Shown: one piece after another, positions 25,009-37,039 of the stretch | Position numbering within the stretch: the stretch's first letter is position 1 | Layout: each line of letters begins with the position of its first letter | Source of the DNA: Albifimbria verrucaria | Lineage: Eukaryota > Ascomycota > Sordariomycetes > Hypocreales > Stachybotryaceae | NCBI GenBank assembly: GCA_020081605.1 | Contig: JAHREC010000011.1 | Coordinates: 3,286,001-3,350,000 of the forward strand | DNA length: 64,000 nt | Direction of reading: 5' to 3' | Translations under genes and position numbers: made by a program | Notes under the pieces: model-generated | What the model was told of the DNA's origin: nothing | What the model saw: the letters and a program-made list of their open reading frames with translations, nothing else | Databases searched by the model: none

Positions 25009-26201
25009 TTGCAAGGCGGGACGGCGATCATAAAGGAGCGACGGGCGGAGGAGGATGCGGGATCATGTTCGTGTCGCAGGCAGCGTGGACGGCGGGAGGG
25101 TCGAAGGAGCTGCTCGATCAATTGCCGAGGATGGAGGGCGACGGGTGCACGCGAGGACGGGACGGGGAGTCCTCGCAGGCCGGCTGATAGTTGGGTTCGT
25201 GTCTGCCTGTGGGGTGTGTTGGTCGTTACGTGTGAGAGGTGAGGTTTTGAATCGGGAGCAGGATGGACTGGTTCCAGCTTACCTGTCTGTACCTTACCTC
25301 TAGCTTACCTGACCTGGCTTTTGCTTTGGGTGGGCGGGTACATTGGTTACCTGCTAAGTGTCTTCAGGTACCGCTTGGTGCGTGCCTCGAGGAGGGAGTA
25401 CATGTGATGCCGTATCCATTGCCCCTATGGGCAGGTACCTGCTCACTTCCCTGGCTGGCTGGGTTAGTAGCTGCCTTAGTGCACTAAGGTACCTACCTAC
25501 CTCCTACTACGTGCTGAGAGTCTCCGTGCGGGAGAGGCTGGGCATCTCAACGCCCCGTCCACAAACGCACGCCCCTGAGCAAGGCGCTGGAATGGTTCCA
25601 GAGGTCTACAGTGGCTGGCGGTTTTATCCTGCATTCTGGGACCAAAAGCAAGCAAGTCTCTCTGTCATCAGTCAGCTACATTCCTTTTCCACCACTGTCT
25701 GCATCAGCTGCTGCTGCCACCACGAGGTAACTCTTCGGTGTTTCAGCTGTCCAAAATCGCACACTCTTTCCCCATTGGGTAGGCAACTGAGGTTGAAGGA
25801 GAATCAGCTTCATTATTACAATTTAGTAGGACGGTCGAAATATGTGGGTAAACGTCATGGCTTCCAATAGCCTCCTCTCCTTTGTCTCTTTGCTATCGTT
25901 TTTGTTATACAGTATAGGGCCCATAATGCTATGGTGTAGATTTGTCTCTAACAAAAACTGATTGTCTTACTCGCTTTCCCTGAATAGGCCATCAATCATG
26001 ACATCAAATCGCATTTGCCTCCTCCATATTCCGCTTTACTGCCAGAGGTTTTATCTAGCACATGCTGAGCAAGTTTACTAAGTCTCGTTATTGAAAGTGA
26101 AAATTTACATTGATCGCTAACGGACGCTCCTGTTCCCAGATGCCCGATAGTTGAAAGCCACACTATACAATTGACACACCACGTAATCCCTCGTTCTTCG
26201 C
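25009..26201. other. Spacer: SEC3 promoter and 3' end of transhydrogenase
   Basis: The part near 25.25-25.5 kb is rich in GGTACC/TACCTACC and ACCTGxCT elements. The rest has no recognisable coding or RNA feature. Confidence 0.5.
25290..25510. repeat. Cluster of GGTACC / TACCTACC elements
   Basis: Repeated CAGGTACC, TACCTACCTACC, TTACCTG and CTTACCT elements lie upstream of SEC3, similar to those at 19.7-19.96 kb. Confidence 0.7.
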
Positions 26202-27875
26202 TTAATGGGTCATAGCCTCTTCAAACAGCCGTCGAAGCTGGTCCTTCTCCGCCTCGAGCTCCTTCGATAGTCCTGGAGCCAGCATTAGGACACGTGCTTG
26301 AGGAATGGTTCCCTCGACGAGCCCTTCGATGTGTTCGCTTCGGAACCCAAGCTCCTTCAAGCCCTTTGGCTGGTCACCAAGATCGGCCAGGAACTTAGTC
26401 AGTGCATCTGCAAGCACCTCGCCAGCGTCTCTCTCTTGACATTGGAAATGTCAACACCGAAAGCCTCGGCTGCGGCCAGATGGCGCTCAGGGTTCGAGGC
26501 ACCAGTGAATCTGAAAACAGCAGGTGCCGAGACAGCAACGGAGACACCATGGGGATGATGGGAGACGAAACCTCATAGCCGGCATGCTTGTAGCCAGGAT
26601 TTTGACCGGAGATGGGATATGACATGCCTAATTTCCATTATTAGTCATTGATACTCATGGAGGATAAGACATCCTGAGGGCCTACCATGGCAAAGATGTA
26701 CTCCAGCGTTGCCAAAGCCTACACCAGCCAGAGTCGATGCAAGAAGCATCTCACTCTGGGCCTCGAGGTCGTCTGGGTCCCGAACAGAGCGAGGCAGGTA
26801 CTTGACGGTGCTTCGGAGAGCGTGGAAAGAGAAGACATCAGAAATGGGGTTGGCACCCTGGTACGCCGGTCGTAGGATCGGGTTTGTAGGTCTAGGAACA
26901 CGCTCATTGTACGGAATAGCAGTCCAGGACTCCAGCGAGTGACAGAGAACGTCGAGACCAGAGCTGGCCTTGACAGCGGCTGGCATGGTCCTCGTGTTGA
27001 GCGGATCACAGATGCCGAGCGTGGGCTTCAGGTTCCGGTGCGCAACGCCGGTCTTGGCTCGCTTGGAAACAAGATCAAAGATGGCGGTTCCTGTCGTCTC
27101 GCTGCCTGTACCAGCTGTGGTAGGAATGGCGATGAGAGGCGGCAGCTTCTTATCGACAGGGCGACCCTTGCCGAGGGGCGCATTGACGAAATCCAGAAAA
27201 TCGGCATCGGGGTATGCGGAATAAAGGTTCATCAGCTTGGCCGTATCAATGACCGAGCCGCCGCCCACGGCCAGAAATGCATCTGGCTCGAAGGGCCTCA
27301 CCCACTCAATTGCTTCCTTGATGCTGGCCGAAACGAGTCAATGCTTATGTCTATGAGCAGCGATGAATCAAGTCACTTACGAGCTATCCTTTGGTTCCAC
27401 TCTCACATTGGTGAAGACCTTGAAGTTGATGCCCTCTCGGGTCAAAGCCTCGCGAACCTGGCGCATGGCTTCTAGCTTGTCAACGGTTGCATCCGTTACG
27501 ACACAGACGCGCTGAGATCCCATATTCTTCAAGTCCATGCCGACCTCCTGCGTGACACCTGGTCCGAACCGAATGGACGAGGCTGCCATCTCAAAGGCAT
27601 ACTCCTTTTGTCCGGGATGGGTGGTGGGAGTCGCATATTGTCGCTTGCCTACATTCTTGGCCCGGGGAATGAAAGAGGAAGGATTTTGGTGATATCCAGG
27701 GTTCGAGTGACACGGGCATGAGGGCGGGTGAGTGTACTGAATTGTGCGAAGCAGACTGGTTGCTCGCTTGGCAGCCTATGGTGGAGGGAGTAAGTAAACA
27801 AGCCCGGGGATAAGCAATAGAATGGTGCACATGGTCGGGACAGCTTACATTAGGAACCACTCTGATGGTGCTCAT
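26202..27875 (-). CDS. Hydroxyacid-oxoacid transhydrogenase, mitochondrial (iron-type ADH family)
   Basis: This is an ADHFE1-like enzyme that transfers hydride between a hydroxyacid (4-hydroxybutyrate type) and 2-oxoglutarate; corrected length 495 aa. Residues 1-50 are basic and hydroxylated, consistent with a mitochondrial presequence. Family motifs are SSIRFGPGVTQEVG, the nucleotide loop VGGGSVIDTAKLMN, PTTAGTGSE, SGLDVLCHSLESW and the iron-ligand histidine region AGVHLCHG. Minus-strand exons are 27875-27849 (a nine-codon first exon), 27775-27381, 27323-26686 and 26627-26202. Bases are missing in gggg 26551-26554 (IIPHGVS region) and near 26427-26430. With these the exons sum to 496 codons. 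The divergent neighbour across a 1.15 kb spacer is the S58 peptidase. Confidence 0.92.
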
Positions 27876-29023
27876 GATGAATTCGTCGGGGTTTGCACAA
27901 CTACAATTAGAACTGTTGAATGAGAAAGAGAGGGCGGGAAGAGGTATGAGATGAAGTATGAACGATGCCAGCCGACGATGGTTCAGCCGGTTGCATCATC
28001 CGGGGTGGTGGAGAGCGGTCTCGGCTATGCCAGGGACGTGAGGGGCGGTGAATTTCAAATGCGGGGAGGCCCTCCCTAACAGGGCATGCAGTGTTATTAC
28101 GTAGAGAAGCCCGGTGCGGAGGTAGGATGGATATAGTTCTGCATAGTGCACAATAGCGGACCATGCCATCTCACAGAGGATCATGATGCACCGTGGGAGC
28201 TTAGAAGCCGATATAAGAATGGGTCACGCTTGTCTACCTCGATCTTACACGGGTATGCCCTTTAAATTGACAATCACCATATAAATGGGCTATCAGGAGA
28301 ATTCCAGAGTGTCCAGAGTGTAAGACCTCGCCTAGCTCAGACCTCTTTACAGCTTGGCTTGAAACCACAAACATAACGTGGGTGGCTTGAGGTAGCCGGA
28401 ATGCCGAGGAACTACAAACTCGGCCCCGGGTAGCTTCATGTAAGCAGAGCAGATCAAGGCATCTTCCCCGCATTCAACCTTCTAAATATGGAGCCCCGGC
28501 GGACTTAATGGTCCATCTACATAGTAAGTTACTACGTCCTACCTCCAACGTCTGGGCTCCAGGGTTAGGCCAAGCTCGCAAATCACCCATAACATTTTTC
28601 TGGTGGTTTGTCGACTCAAAACTACCAGTTTAAGATATTTGCTTCAAGGTGATTGGCGCAAACGGCAGTTAGAGCAGCAGCATTACTACCAGACCCGGCC
28701 TGATCGGGTCTGGTGAGGTCGTATTGCCGACAGATAGCATCTCGGGATCCATCGCCAGGCAGCATCTTGCCAGCGACCTAATCATTCGCGTCTGCGATAT
28801 TGCTGGTGATGGGCTCATACTTTACTAAAAGCGGGTGGCCTCGTAGACATGTGCATATGGGAAATGTACCCGAACCAAACGCACTCAGCTGACACCTCAC
28901 CAGATGACTGATCCATAATCATTACATATATAATTCACCACACCAGCCTCTTTTTATTATCTATACTTTCCCTCGATCTGTATAAGTTCAACCTCATCTA
29001 CTTTGTATAGCCTTAACCTAAAC
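27876..29023. other. Divergent promoter spacer
   Basis: This is 1.15 kb between the transhydrogenase (-) and the S58 peptidase (+). An A/T-rich stretch ending at about 28.98 kb precedes the peptidase start. No gene is recognised. Confidence 0.5.
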
Positions 29024-30189
29024 ATGTCATCTCAGTGGCAAACACAAAGAGGACGAGTACGGGAAGTGATCCCCAAGCTACAGATCGGAAGATGGGATCC
29101 TGGTCCGCTCAACTCCATCACTGATGTTCCTGGGGTCCTGGTCCATACGCAATCGTTTCATACCCATTCAGACGTCAATACTGGCGTAACAACCATTCTA
29201 CCCCGGCCTGACTGGGATCGCTTTTCTAGCTTCGCTGGCATCTTTAGTTTCAATGGTTGCGGTGAAATGACAGGCACACATTGGCTCGAAGAGACCGGCC
29301 TCCTCACTTCCCCATCATTTTGACCAGTTCTGCCTCTATCGGGGACGCTTATCGTGGTGTCGTTGACTACGCTTACCAGACGCATGTCAACGATGAGGAT
29401 GAGATGGACCTGTTCATCTTCCCACTTGTTGCAGAGACATACGATGGATTCTTGAACAACCCAGGTCGATTCGCGGTAAAGCCTGAGCATATCGTGAATG
29501 GTATCCGTAATGCATCCGCAGAGCGTGTGCCCGAAGGAAATACAGGCGGTGGTACCGGCATGATTTGCCACCGCTTTAAGGGCGGGACTGGTTCTAGCAG
29601 TCGCATAGTGCATGGCTTCGACTTGGAAGGAAATCCAACATCATATACTGTTGGGGTCTTGGTGCAGGCCAACTATGGTGCCGCGCCGACGTTACACATC
29701 GGCGGCGTGCCCATCGGGCGTATCCTCGCTGCGGAAAGGGGCGAACCGACAACCGTTCCGCCCGCGACAACACCCCTTGAGAAGCGAAAGGACGGCAGCA
29801 TAATCATCGTTATCGCGACTGATGTGCCTTTGACTCCGATTCAGTTGCAGCGTGTGGCGAAGCGTGCAACTGTTGGCCTGGCCAAAGTTGGCGGTTATGG
29901 CAACGATTCTTCTGGCGATATATTCCTTGCCTTTTCGACGGCAAACAAAATCCCAGCGCAGGACTTTTCGTTCGCATCAACAGCTTCGCCATATCATCCG
30001 CGGCCGAGGGAAGTTCACATGATCGACACCGACTCTATAAACGGGGTCTTTGAGGCAGCAGCCGATGCAACCGAGGAGGCCATATATAACGCCCTATTTA
30101 TGGCAGAATCGATGACGGGATTCAAGGGCAGAAAAGTTGACGCGATTGACCTTATTAAGGTAAAGGAGCTTGTAGAGGCACGCTTGTGA
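29024..30189 (+). CDS. S58 family (DmpA-like) aminopeptidase
   Basis: This is a self-processing N-terminal-nucleophile hydrolase related to bacterial DmpA/BapA aminopeptidases; corrected length 388 aa with no intron. The N-terminus has [13 protein letters not shown] and GVTTILPR; the middle has [15 protein letters not shown]. The nucleophile region reads [19 protein letters not shown], where cleavage before a Ser activates bacterial members. The residue before the expected nucleophile is Ser here, while bacterial enzymes I recall have Gly. One base is missing in cccc 29310-29313; without it the protein would stop at about 100 aa. No signal peptide is seen, so a cytosolic enzyme is likely. The start at 29024 (MSSQWQT) is the first ATG in frame. 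Confidence 0.88.
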
Positions 30190-30560
30190 GAATGAGAATG
30201 AAAAGTCTCTATAGCCCGAATACACAGTGAGATGACAAAAGTTCCGCCTACCTCGCGATTTCCACGAGCTAGCTTGTAACGACAAGGTATAAGCTATTCC
30301 GTGTAGACGTTCTTCGGAGGAAGCGTGATAGTAAATCAACTTGTCTCATACCGTGACTGGCTACAGGGCACTGCGGACAATATATGTGACCAAAGCTCAC
30401 CGTAGAACAACACAATTCTGTCCTTGCTCAGCACTGATAAGCAAGCTGCAGGAAATAAGTTGCCAATTATCAAGGACGCAGCGATGATCCCCAGACATTA
30501 CTATAGAAGCACCTTCGGTATTTCGCCAACCCCAAATGTTTGCAATGCAATCAGATCGTC
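30190..30560. other. Convergent 3' spacer
   Basis: A 371-base A/T-rich spacer between convergent genes; nothing is recognised. Confidence 0.5.
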
Positions 30561-31197
30561 TCATGCGAATTTACTTGGGTTGCTGGGTATCATTTTCCGT
30601 AACACGGATATTTGCTTGATCAAAGCCAACTTCTTCATGTCTGACACGCTGCGGCGGTCCAGCCGCCGGGTGCCGTTCGAGTAGACAACAGTATGGTCTG
30701 GTAGAACCTCACCTGGTGGGATCACCGACAAATGCGAGATGGTGCAATGCTATTATTCCATGGTCAGCACATTACTGGGTTACGAGCCGGTTCATCAGTA
30801 CTTTGCCAATCTTGGCACCACTTCCGATCCGGCTGCCAACTTGGATTACGGTGCCCTCGCCGATCTCTGTATCACCGGACTCGATGGTTGAGCCAACCTC
30901 GACAACGACATAGTCTCCTATAACCACACCACCTATTCCGGGAGTACCAATGTCGGCTGGCTGTGCTCCGATCTGGGTTCGTTCGTGAATTATGCACCGA
31001 CGACCGACGAGCACACTGCCACGTGTCGAGTCAAATCTGCATCGAGGATGAACAACGCTTTCGGCCTGGATCGTTATGGAATGGGTGCCCAGTAATATCG
31101 CATTGTCGGATATGGTAATCGAAGAGGAAAAGTGCACAGGAGGCTTGGGGCCACTGCGGTCAATGGCAGGCAGAATGGAATGTCGTTTGCTCGACAT
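30561..31197 (-). CDS. Dynactin subunit 6 (p27), left-handed beta-helix protein
   Basis: This is a 194-aa protein of the pointed-end complex of dynactin, which adapts dynein to cargo. Hexapeptide-repeat character is clear (e.g. ITISDNAILLGTHSITI, VVIGDYVVVEVGSTIE, VIQVGSRIGSGAKIG), forming a parallel beta-helix. The C-terminal helix follows IPPGEVLPDHTVVYSNG and ends SNPSKFA. The intron at 30750-30801 (52 nt) joins IGK to HCTI in phase 0. No indel is needed, so this gene is a useful intact control. Its start lies 482 bases from the start of the complex I gene, so the two probably share a bidirectional promoter. Confidence 0.85.
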
Positions 31198-31679
31198 GAT
31201 GATTCGTAGGAGACGTTTTTCCTTTGTTATTTCCTCTCATAAAAAAGGAAGCCATCCTATGTTGTTCGTAGCCAGAAGTTTGTGGACTGGAGATTGCAGG
31301 AAAGACGACCATATTGCAGTTGCAGGTAAGGTAGGTACAGGGCACACAGCACATTACCTCAGGTATCAGACTAAGCTGCAGCTGAAGGTACCGGGTGGTA
31401 CCTACCACGGGTACCAGGCGGTTCAAGGAACTAACAGAATCGATGAGCTCAAAGGCTGGAAGAGCTAGTGCACGTTATGAGGTACCTTAAACACTGTGCC
31501 GGTAAAGCCATGGTGGCATGTAGCGGCTAACACGTCTTGCTGAGTAATATGGACAGCATTGGCCAATCATGTCCTAGCCAATTCTCAACCTCGCCTCCAG
31601 AAAGCTTGAAGTGCCGCAACCACCCACGCTTCCTTTCTACTGCAAGCACATTACCCATCGCCATCCCGACCGAGACACG
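31198..31679. promoter_or_regulatory. Bidirectional promoter region, dynactin p27 / complex I 51 kDa
   Basis: This 482-base spacer separates two divergent starts. It contains several GGTACC and TACC elements at 31.32-31.44 kb and CCAAT-type pentamers (CCAAT near 31562 and 31576). Confidence 0.5.
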
Positions 31680-33251
31680 ATGCTGTCGACGAAAGTGGCG
31701 CCGCGGAAGGCCGTCAGCCTCTCACGGACTGCCGTGAGGGGCATGGCCACTGTCCAGGACGGCACCCCAAGCGAACCTACGGTGGTCTCAGGGACCAGGA
31801 CCGCATTTTCCAGAACCTTTACGGACGATATCCCCCGATCTGAAGAGCGCGAAGAAGATGGGCGACTGGCACAAGACGAAGGAGATCATTCTAAAGGGTC
31901 ATGATTGGATCATCAGCGAGATCAAGGCCTCCGGTCTGCGAGGCCGTGGAGGTGCTGGTTTTCCTTCTGGTCTCAAATGGGTAGGTTTCTCAATTGTTCG
32001 CCCGTAGCGATCCGGTTTTTAACGACGTGACGGACAGTCTTTCATGAACTTCAAGGACTGGGACAAGGACGACAAGCCGCGTTATCTCGTCGTCAACGCT
32101 GATGAGGGTGAGCCCGGCACCTGCAAGGACCGAGAGATCATGCGAAAGGACCCTCACAAGCTCATCGAGGGATGCCTCGTCGCCGGCCGAGCCATGAATG
32201 CGACCGCCGCTTACATCTACATCCGTGGTGAATTCATCCACGAGGCTGCTGTTCTGCAGAACGCCATTAACGAGGCCTACGCTGATGGTCTCATCGGCAA
32301 GAACGCCTGCGGCTCCGGATATGACTTCGACGTGTTCATTCACCGAGGTGCCGGTGCTTACGTCTGTGGCGAGGAAACCTCTCTGATCGAGTCTTTGGAG
32401 GGCAAGCCCGGCAAGCCCCGTCTTAAGCCTCCTTTCCCTGCCGCCGTTGGTCTTTTCGGATGCCCTTCCACTGTGGCTAACGTTGAGACCATCGCCGTTG
32501 CCCCTACCATCTGCCGTCGTGGAGGAAGCTGGTTCGCCGGCTTTGGCCGTGAGCGTAACCAGGGCACTAAGCTCTACTGCATTTCTGGTCACGTCAACAA
32601 CCCCGTCACCGTTGAGGAGGAGATGTCTATCCCTCTTCGTGAGCTGATCGACAAGCACTGTGGTGGCGTTCGTGGTGGATGGGATAACCTTCTGGCTGTT
32701 ATTCCCGGTGGTTCTTCCACTCCTATTCTGCCTAAGAGCATCTGCGATGACCAGCTCATGGACTTTGACGCGCTAAAGGACAGCCAGTCCGGTCTCGGTA
32801 CTGCCGCCGTCATCGTCATGGACAAGAGCACCGACGTTGTCCGCGCGATCAGCCGTCTCAGCCACTTCTACCGCCACGAGAGTTGCGGCCAGTGCACACC
32901 CTGTCGTGAGGGTAGCAAGTGGACGGAGCAGATCATGCAGCGATTCGAGAAGGGTCAGGGCCGTGAGCGTGAAATTGATATGCTTCAGGAGCTGACCAAG
33001 CAGGTGGAGGGTCACACTATCTGCGGTAAGTGAAGTTTGCATTGTAAATATCGACGACTGGATAAGCTAACATCGTCACAGCTCTGGGTGAAGCTTTTGC
33101 TTGGCCCATCCAGGGTCTTATCCGCCACTTCCGACCTGAGCTCGAGGCTAGAATGGCCAAGTTTGCTCAGGAGAACGGTGGTTCTGCTTTGGCTGGTGGA
33201 TGGGAGCATGGAGCCAAGGCCCAGGGCAAGCTGATTGCTCCCGGCCAGTAG
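31680..33251 (+). CDS. nuo51: NADH:ubiquinone oxidoreductase 51 kDa subunit (NDUFV1/NUO-51), mitochondrial
   Basis: This is the FMN- and NADH-binding flavoprotein subunit of respiratory complex I; corrected length 486 aa. A basic presequence ([16 protein letters not shown]) precedes the mature start. FMN/NADH-binding loops are [16 protein letters not shown] and [16 protein letters not shown]. The N3 4Fe-4S ligands are [12 protein letters not shown] plus the Cys of HTIC just before the second intron. Exons are 31680-31980, 32038-33025 and 33082-33251; introns are 57 and 56 nt. Two bases are missing in the first exon, in cccc 31765-31768 and ccccc 31832-31836. The large second exon is intact. 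Codon third positions are strongly C-biased, as expected of a highly expressed gene. Confidence 0.96.
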
Positions 33252-33713
33252 AGGATTGTGAACAACTAGAGCAGAATAACTGGTGCAAACGTAACGGTGG
33301 GAGGATTGGTGGCGTGCACCCTTGAATCACGGGAGCCTTTGTATTTACTATGTGTTCAATGGAGATAGGTAATATGGCCTAGAATTTAGCCGTTGACCTT
33401 GTTTCATACATTATTATTGTATCCTGCAATATATCCTTGCATCTTTGAATCTTGTTGCTTGTTCTGTCCAGCTTTGGGCATTACCTGGTTGATTGGTCCA
33501 GGGTGTCTCATTATTCGACCAGGCCTAATATGGCTCCACAACGTCTCAACCCCCTAACAGGTCACATCCAAGTTAAAGATTCAACAACGTCAGCACTGCG
33601 TTCAAATTCGACGTATTCTCGGCTGGATCTCTCCCTTCATCTCCACTAAACACTTGGGCTGGTTTGAAAGGCAATAATTCAGATATTGACTAATCCCGGG
33701 CAAACCCGCCAAA
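33252..33713. other. Intergenic spacer
   Basis: 3' region of the complex I gene and promoter of the PEX11-like gene. No other feature is seen. Confidence 0.5.
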
Positions 33714-34762
33714 ATGCCTGGCATCGTCGAGCAATTTACTCTGTTCGGCACAGATATTGGTAAGAACTCTCTGCTGTGACTACGTTGGCATTCGTCTTTT
33801 AAGACGGTACACCATTGGGCTTCTTTACTATTCTTAGGGGTTTATAGCGACGCATTTGTCTGCTCTGTTGGTTTCTCTCTCTAAATTCGGTCGCTGATTT
33901 TGAGATAGTCGGTCTGGAGCGCACATTGCGGCTCCTGCAAGCGATATGCCTGGTTATCGCCTCTTACCCAAAAATTCTCATCTACTTCTTTCCCAACGAT
34001 GAGGAATCAGCTTATCTCTTCGCTGTCAACACGTTGTTTCAGCTATCCGGTCGTCTTAATGTCATTCGACGCGCGATGAGGTTGTTCCGCTTCATGGAGA
34101 GCTTCAGCTCCGGATGGCGCATGTACACCGCCAAAGAGAAAGGTCCAGACACCTGGCTGGATGTGCTGAGTAAATCATTCTGGGGCATGTTCGGCATGGT
34201 CGAGTCGATAACTTTACCGGACTTGCTGGATGTGGAGTACCTCGAAATCTTTGGTCAAGAGCGCACTCTTGAAATGAACAAGCAGGCTCAGGTCTTCTGG
34301 TTGCTGGCTTTGTACGCATCTACTGCTAGCACAGGCATCAAGATCATTCGTTCCTTTGCCTATCGCGCTGTCCCGAAGACAGGCGGCGGCTATGGTATGG
34401 GCGAGGAGCCCGTCAAGGAGGCTTACTCAGAGAAGGACGCAAAGAAGAATCCTGCAAAGGCAGCCGAGAAGGAGGCCGCTGATGAGGACAAGATGAAAAA
34501 GGAACGTGAACAGCTCAAGGTCATTGTTGAGAAGCGCAAGGAGCAGCGAAAGACCGAAAGTAGCGAATCAGGCGCGCAGGTTAAAGACCTGCTGCTCAAA
34601 TTGGCCGCGGATATGCTCGACATGGTTATTCCTGCTACAGCACTTGGTTGGCTTGCTCCGGAGTCGGGAACAATTGGCAGCATCATGGTCATTACTTCGA
34701 TTCTAACGTCTATAGACCCTTGGAAACGCTGTGGTCGGGAGATGAGGAACAGGAGCAACTAA
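33714..34762 (+). CDS. PEX11-family peroxisomal membrane protein
   Basis: This 299-aa protein is of the peroxin-11 family, which shapes and divides peroxisomes. It starts MPGIVEQFTLFGTDI in a 46-nt first exon. The intron 33760-33908 (149 nt, long for this window) joins it to GLERTLRLLQA. Features are an amphipathic N-terminal helix, LFQLSGRLNVIRRAMRLFRFMES, hydrophobic segments at WLLALYASTAS and VIPATALGWL, and a Lys/Glu-rich insert between them (about residues 170-220). A third hydrophobic segment (TIGSIMVITSILTSI) is near the end. No indel is needed. Length and the charged loop fit the PEX11C-type fungal paralogue better than classical PEX11. Confidence 0.85.
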
Positions 34763-35136
34763 ACATTGGAGTGGTGAAACGGGCTGTTATGACAAAAGGG
34801 CATAGACGTTTTACATAAATCTGGTCATGTAGTTATTGTTTACATTAGCACCACCGATGATTATAAGACCCACGTTGTATCCAGAAATAAACGTATATTA
34901 TCTTCTTCTGTGTTCCTCATTTATGTTTCATTGATTTCAGTCATGAGAACGTTACATTCCTTCATGCAGGCATCGTATCGGTGATGTGTGTCTTTCCTAC
35001 TTCCAATAGACACAAATCATATCCAAAAATTCTTGCAGAGGATACACAAGATAAAGAGGTAATATCCAAATACGTAGTAAGCAATAGCCCGCAATATGTG
35101 ATAGATGTTATATCATCCAACTTCATGTGAAACTGA
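34763..35136. other. Convergent 3' spacer with AATAAA
   Basis: An A/T-rich spacer between convergent genes. AATAAA at 34886-34891 is a plausible polyadenylation signal for the PEX11-like gene. Confidence 0.45.
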
Positions 35137-37039
35137 TCATCTACGACCAGTAATCACAAACTTGCCGCCCTCGATCTGCATCTTCCACCCGTCCTGGATA
35201 AGAGCAGCCGCCACAGCCTTCCGCATCTGGGAGATGCCCCCGGCGCTGTGTCGGCCAATGCCGGTGACAACTGTGTAGGGTTCTGCCTTGGCCTTACTCG
35301 TCTTGTATTCTCCTAGGTTCTGCCACCAATCGTGCGTCCTTTGACGCGCGATACGAACACCATCTTGGACAGACACGCCGTGCAGATCAATAGTGGTCTG
35401 TGTGCTGTTGTGCTCCACGTGAATGTCAGCAGCCTCAGAAGTAGCTTGCCAAGCGTTGCGGCCATGCTCGCGGGCCCGCTCAGCGTAAAACCCGGCGCCC
35501 TGACGCATCAGTGGGCTCGAACTTTTGGCGAGCTTTGCGGCTGAAGCTGATGCATCACGTCTAGCCTGGCTATGTACGTCACGCGCTTGCAGCACCTGGG
35601 CAAGATTCCTTGGAGTTGTGGTGCTTATGGGTGGCAAGTCGAGACGGTCTGTTGGTTTTGACTTTTGCGATGTCGTCTTGCCGGCAATGCCTGATGTAGA
35701 CCCTTCGATATCATCATGCGGCAGAGATGTCAGGCTGTAGTTAAGATCCAGTTTCTGAGTCCAAGGGTTCTTTGCGAAATATTTCGTCAGATGCACTGCG
35801 AGGCCTTCGGCATCCCGAGGGAATGGTGTCAAGTGCACCAGAGTTGGTATATAGTGCTCAGGAATATTGCGATATTTCTGCGCCAGCTCTTGGGCTTGTT
35901 GTTTGCTTGTTTCATCCTCGGGCATTATACCCGCCATGATGTATCCCTCCAAAATCTCCGCAACGGTGGCGCCGATTGAGTACTTCTTCCTGGTGTATAC
36001 CTGAGACACCATGTTATAATCAAGCCCAAGGCTGTCGGCTATGTAAGAAGTTTCTTCTTGATCTAAAGTTGCATAAATGTTCAGCATAGGCGCATTGGCA
36101 ACGGAGCCCCAGAATACGTACGCTTGGCCACGTTTGGGTGGTCGGATGAGACATATTCAATGGATGGCACAGTTGACTCCAGTGTCTTGAGCGTCTTACC
36201 ACGGCCATGCCTTTTGCCTTTCTTTTTGCCCGACGCCGGCTCATCGGCTACGAAGAAGCCGTCGATACCTTTAGGTAGCTGTCCTGATGATTGGAGATCC
36301 TGAAGATTGAGCAGGTCATCGAGTGCATTCTGGAAGTCGCCGTTGGCCTTGTTTAGGGCAAATTTCAGGTCAAATGGCTTGATGTCTGGGAACAAGGACT
36401 GCAATTGGGCGAGCTTCCCTCGTCACTATCATCGCTAAAGGAAGTGAGTCGAGGGATCACGTAAACCGAGTCGGATGTATGGGGTGACGAATCCGTATTT
36501 GACGACTCTGTGTTCTGGGTTTGGGAAGCCTGTTGGCTGGCACCTTTGAGATGAGGCTTGAGTCGTCTGTCTCGTCCCCTGCTACAGCAGGATCAAGGCC
36601 ATCGGGGGTCCGGAGACACCACTAGGGTTGAAGCCAGTCGCTTCTTCTGCCAAAGCATCTTGCGCGAGGCTGTTTAGACTGGCATGAGCCGAGTCGTATG
36701 CTGACGGATCTTGAAGGTCATAGTCGTTTGCAATGGCAACGACCAAGGCCTCATCCAGCGATACTTTAAAAATATCCTATAGCGGTGCATGTTAATGAAA
36801 AGAACACATCGGTGCGGTCATGGGAATTGAATGCAAGTGCGAGCTGGCTCGCCTCTTTTCCGTCTGGGGGTTGACTTTCATCCAGCGGCAACAAGCAAAC
36901 ACAGAGCATGTTTTGCCCAGGAGTCATGGGATGAAAGGCCTTATTCCGCAGCAACGTTGCCTCTGACTAAATACGGGGTTTAAGGGATAGACCTCACCAC
37001 TAGCTTCTGGAGTTGTGTCTCCTTGGTTATGACAGACAT
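35137..37039 (-). CDS. CUE-like / DUF1771 / SMR-domain protein
   Basis: This 561-aa (corrected) fungal protein has a C-terminal small MutS-related (SMR) domain, a fold found in nucleases and ribosome- or RNA-associated factors. In order: an N-terminal helical segment (MSVITKETQLQKLV, joined by a 221-nt intron 36777-36997 to DIFKVSLDEAL); a CUE-like ubiquitin-binding module (LQSLFPDIKPFDL...ANGDFQNALDDLLNL); a helical middle; a DUF1771-like stretch (FYAERAREHGRNAWQ); and the SMR domain with TIDLHGVSV and TGIGRHSAGG, corresponding to the LDxH/TGxGxHS motifs. The HSAGG loop is canonical. Bases are missing in ggggg 36604-36608, near 36545, at 36414-36420 and at 36105-36115. The domain order resembles fungal homologues of yeast CUE2 (a no-go-decay endonuclease). 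I infer a role in ribosome quality control with moderate confidence. Confidence 0.78.

Noticed and set aside
36766..36954. 62-codon minus-strand frame near the CUE/SMR gene
   Set aside because: Lies within the 221-nt intron that correctly joins exon 1 to the CUE-like region.
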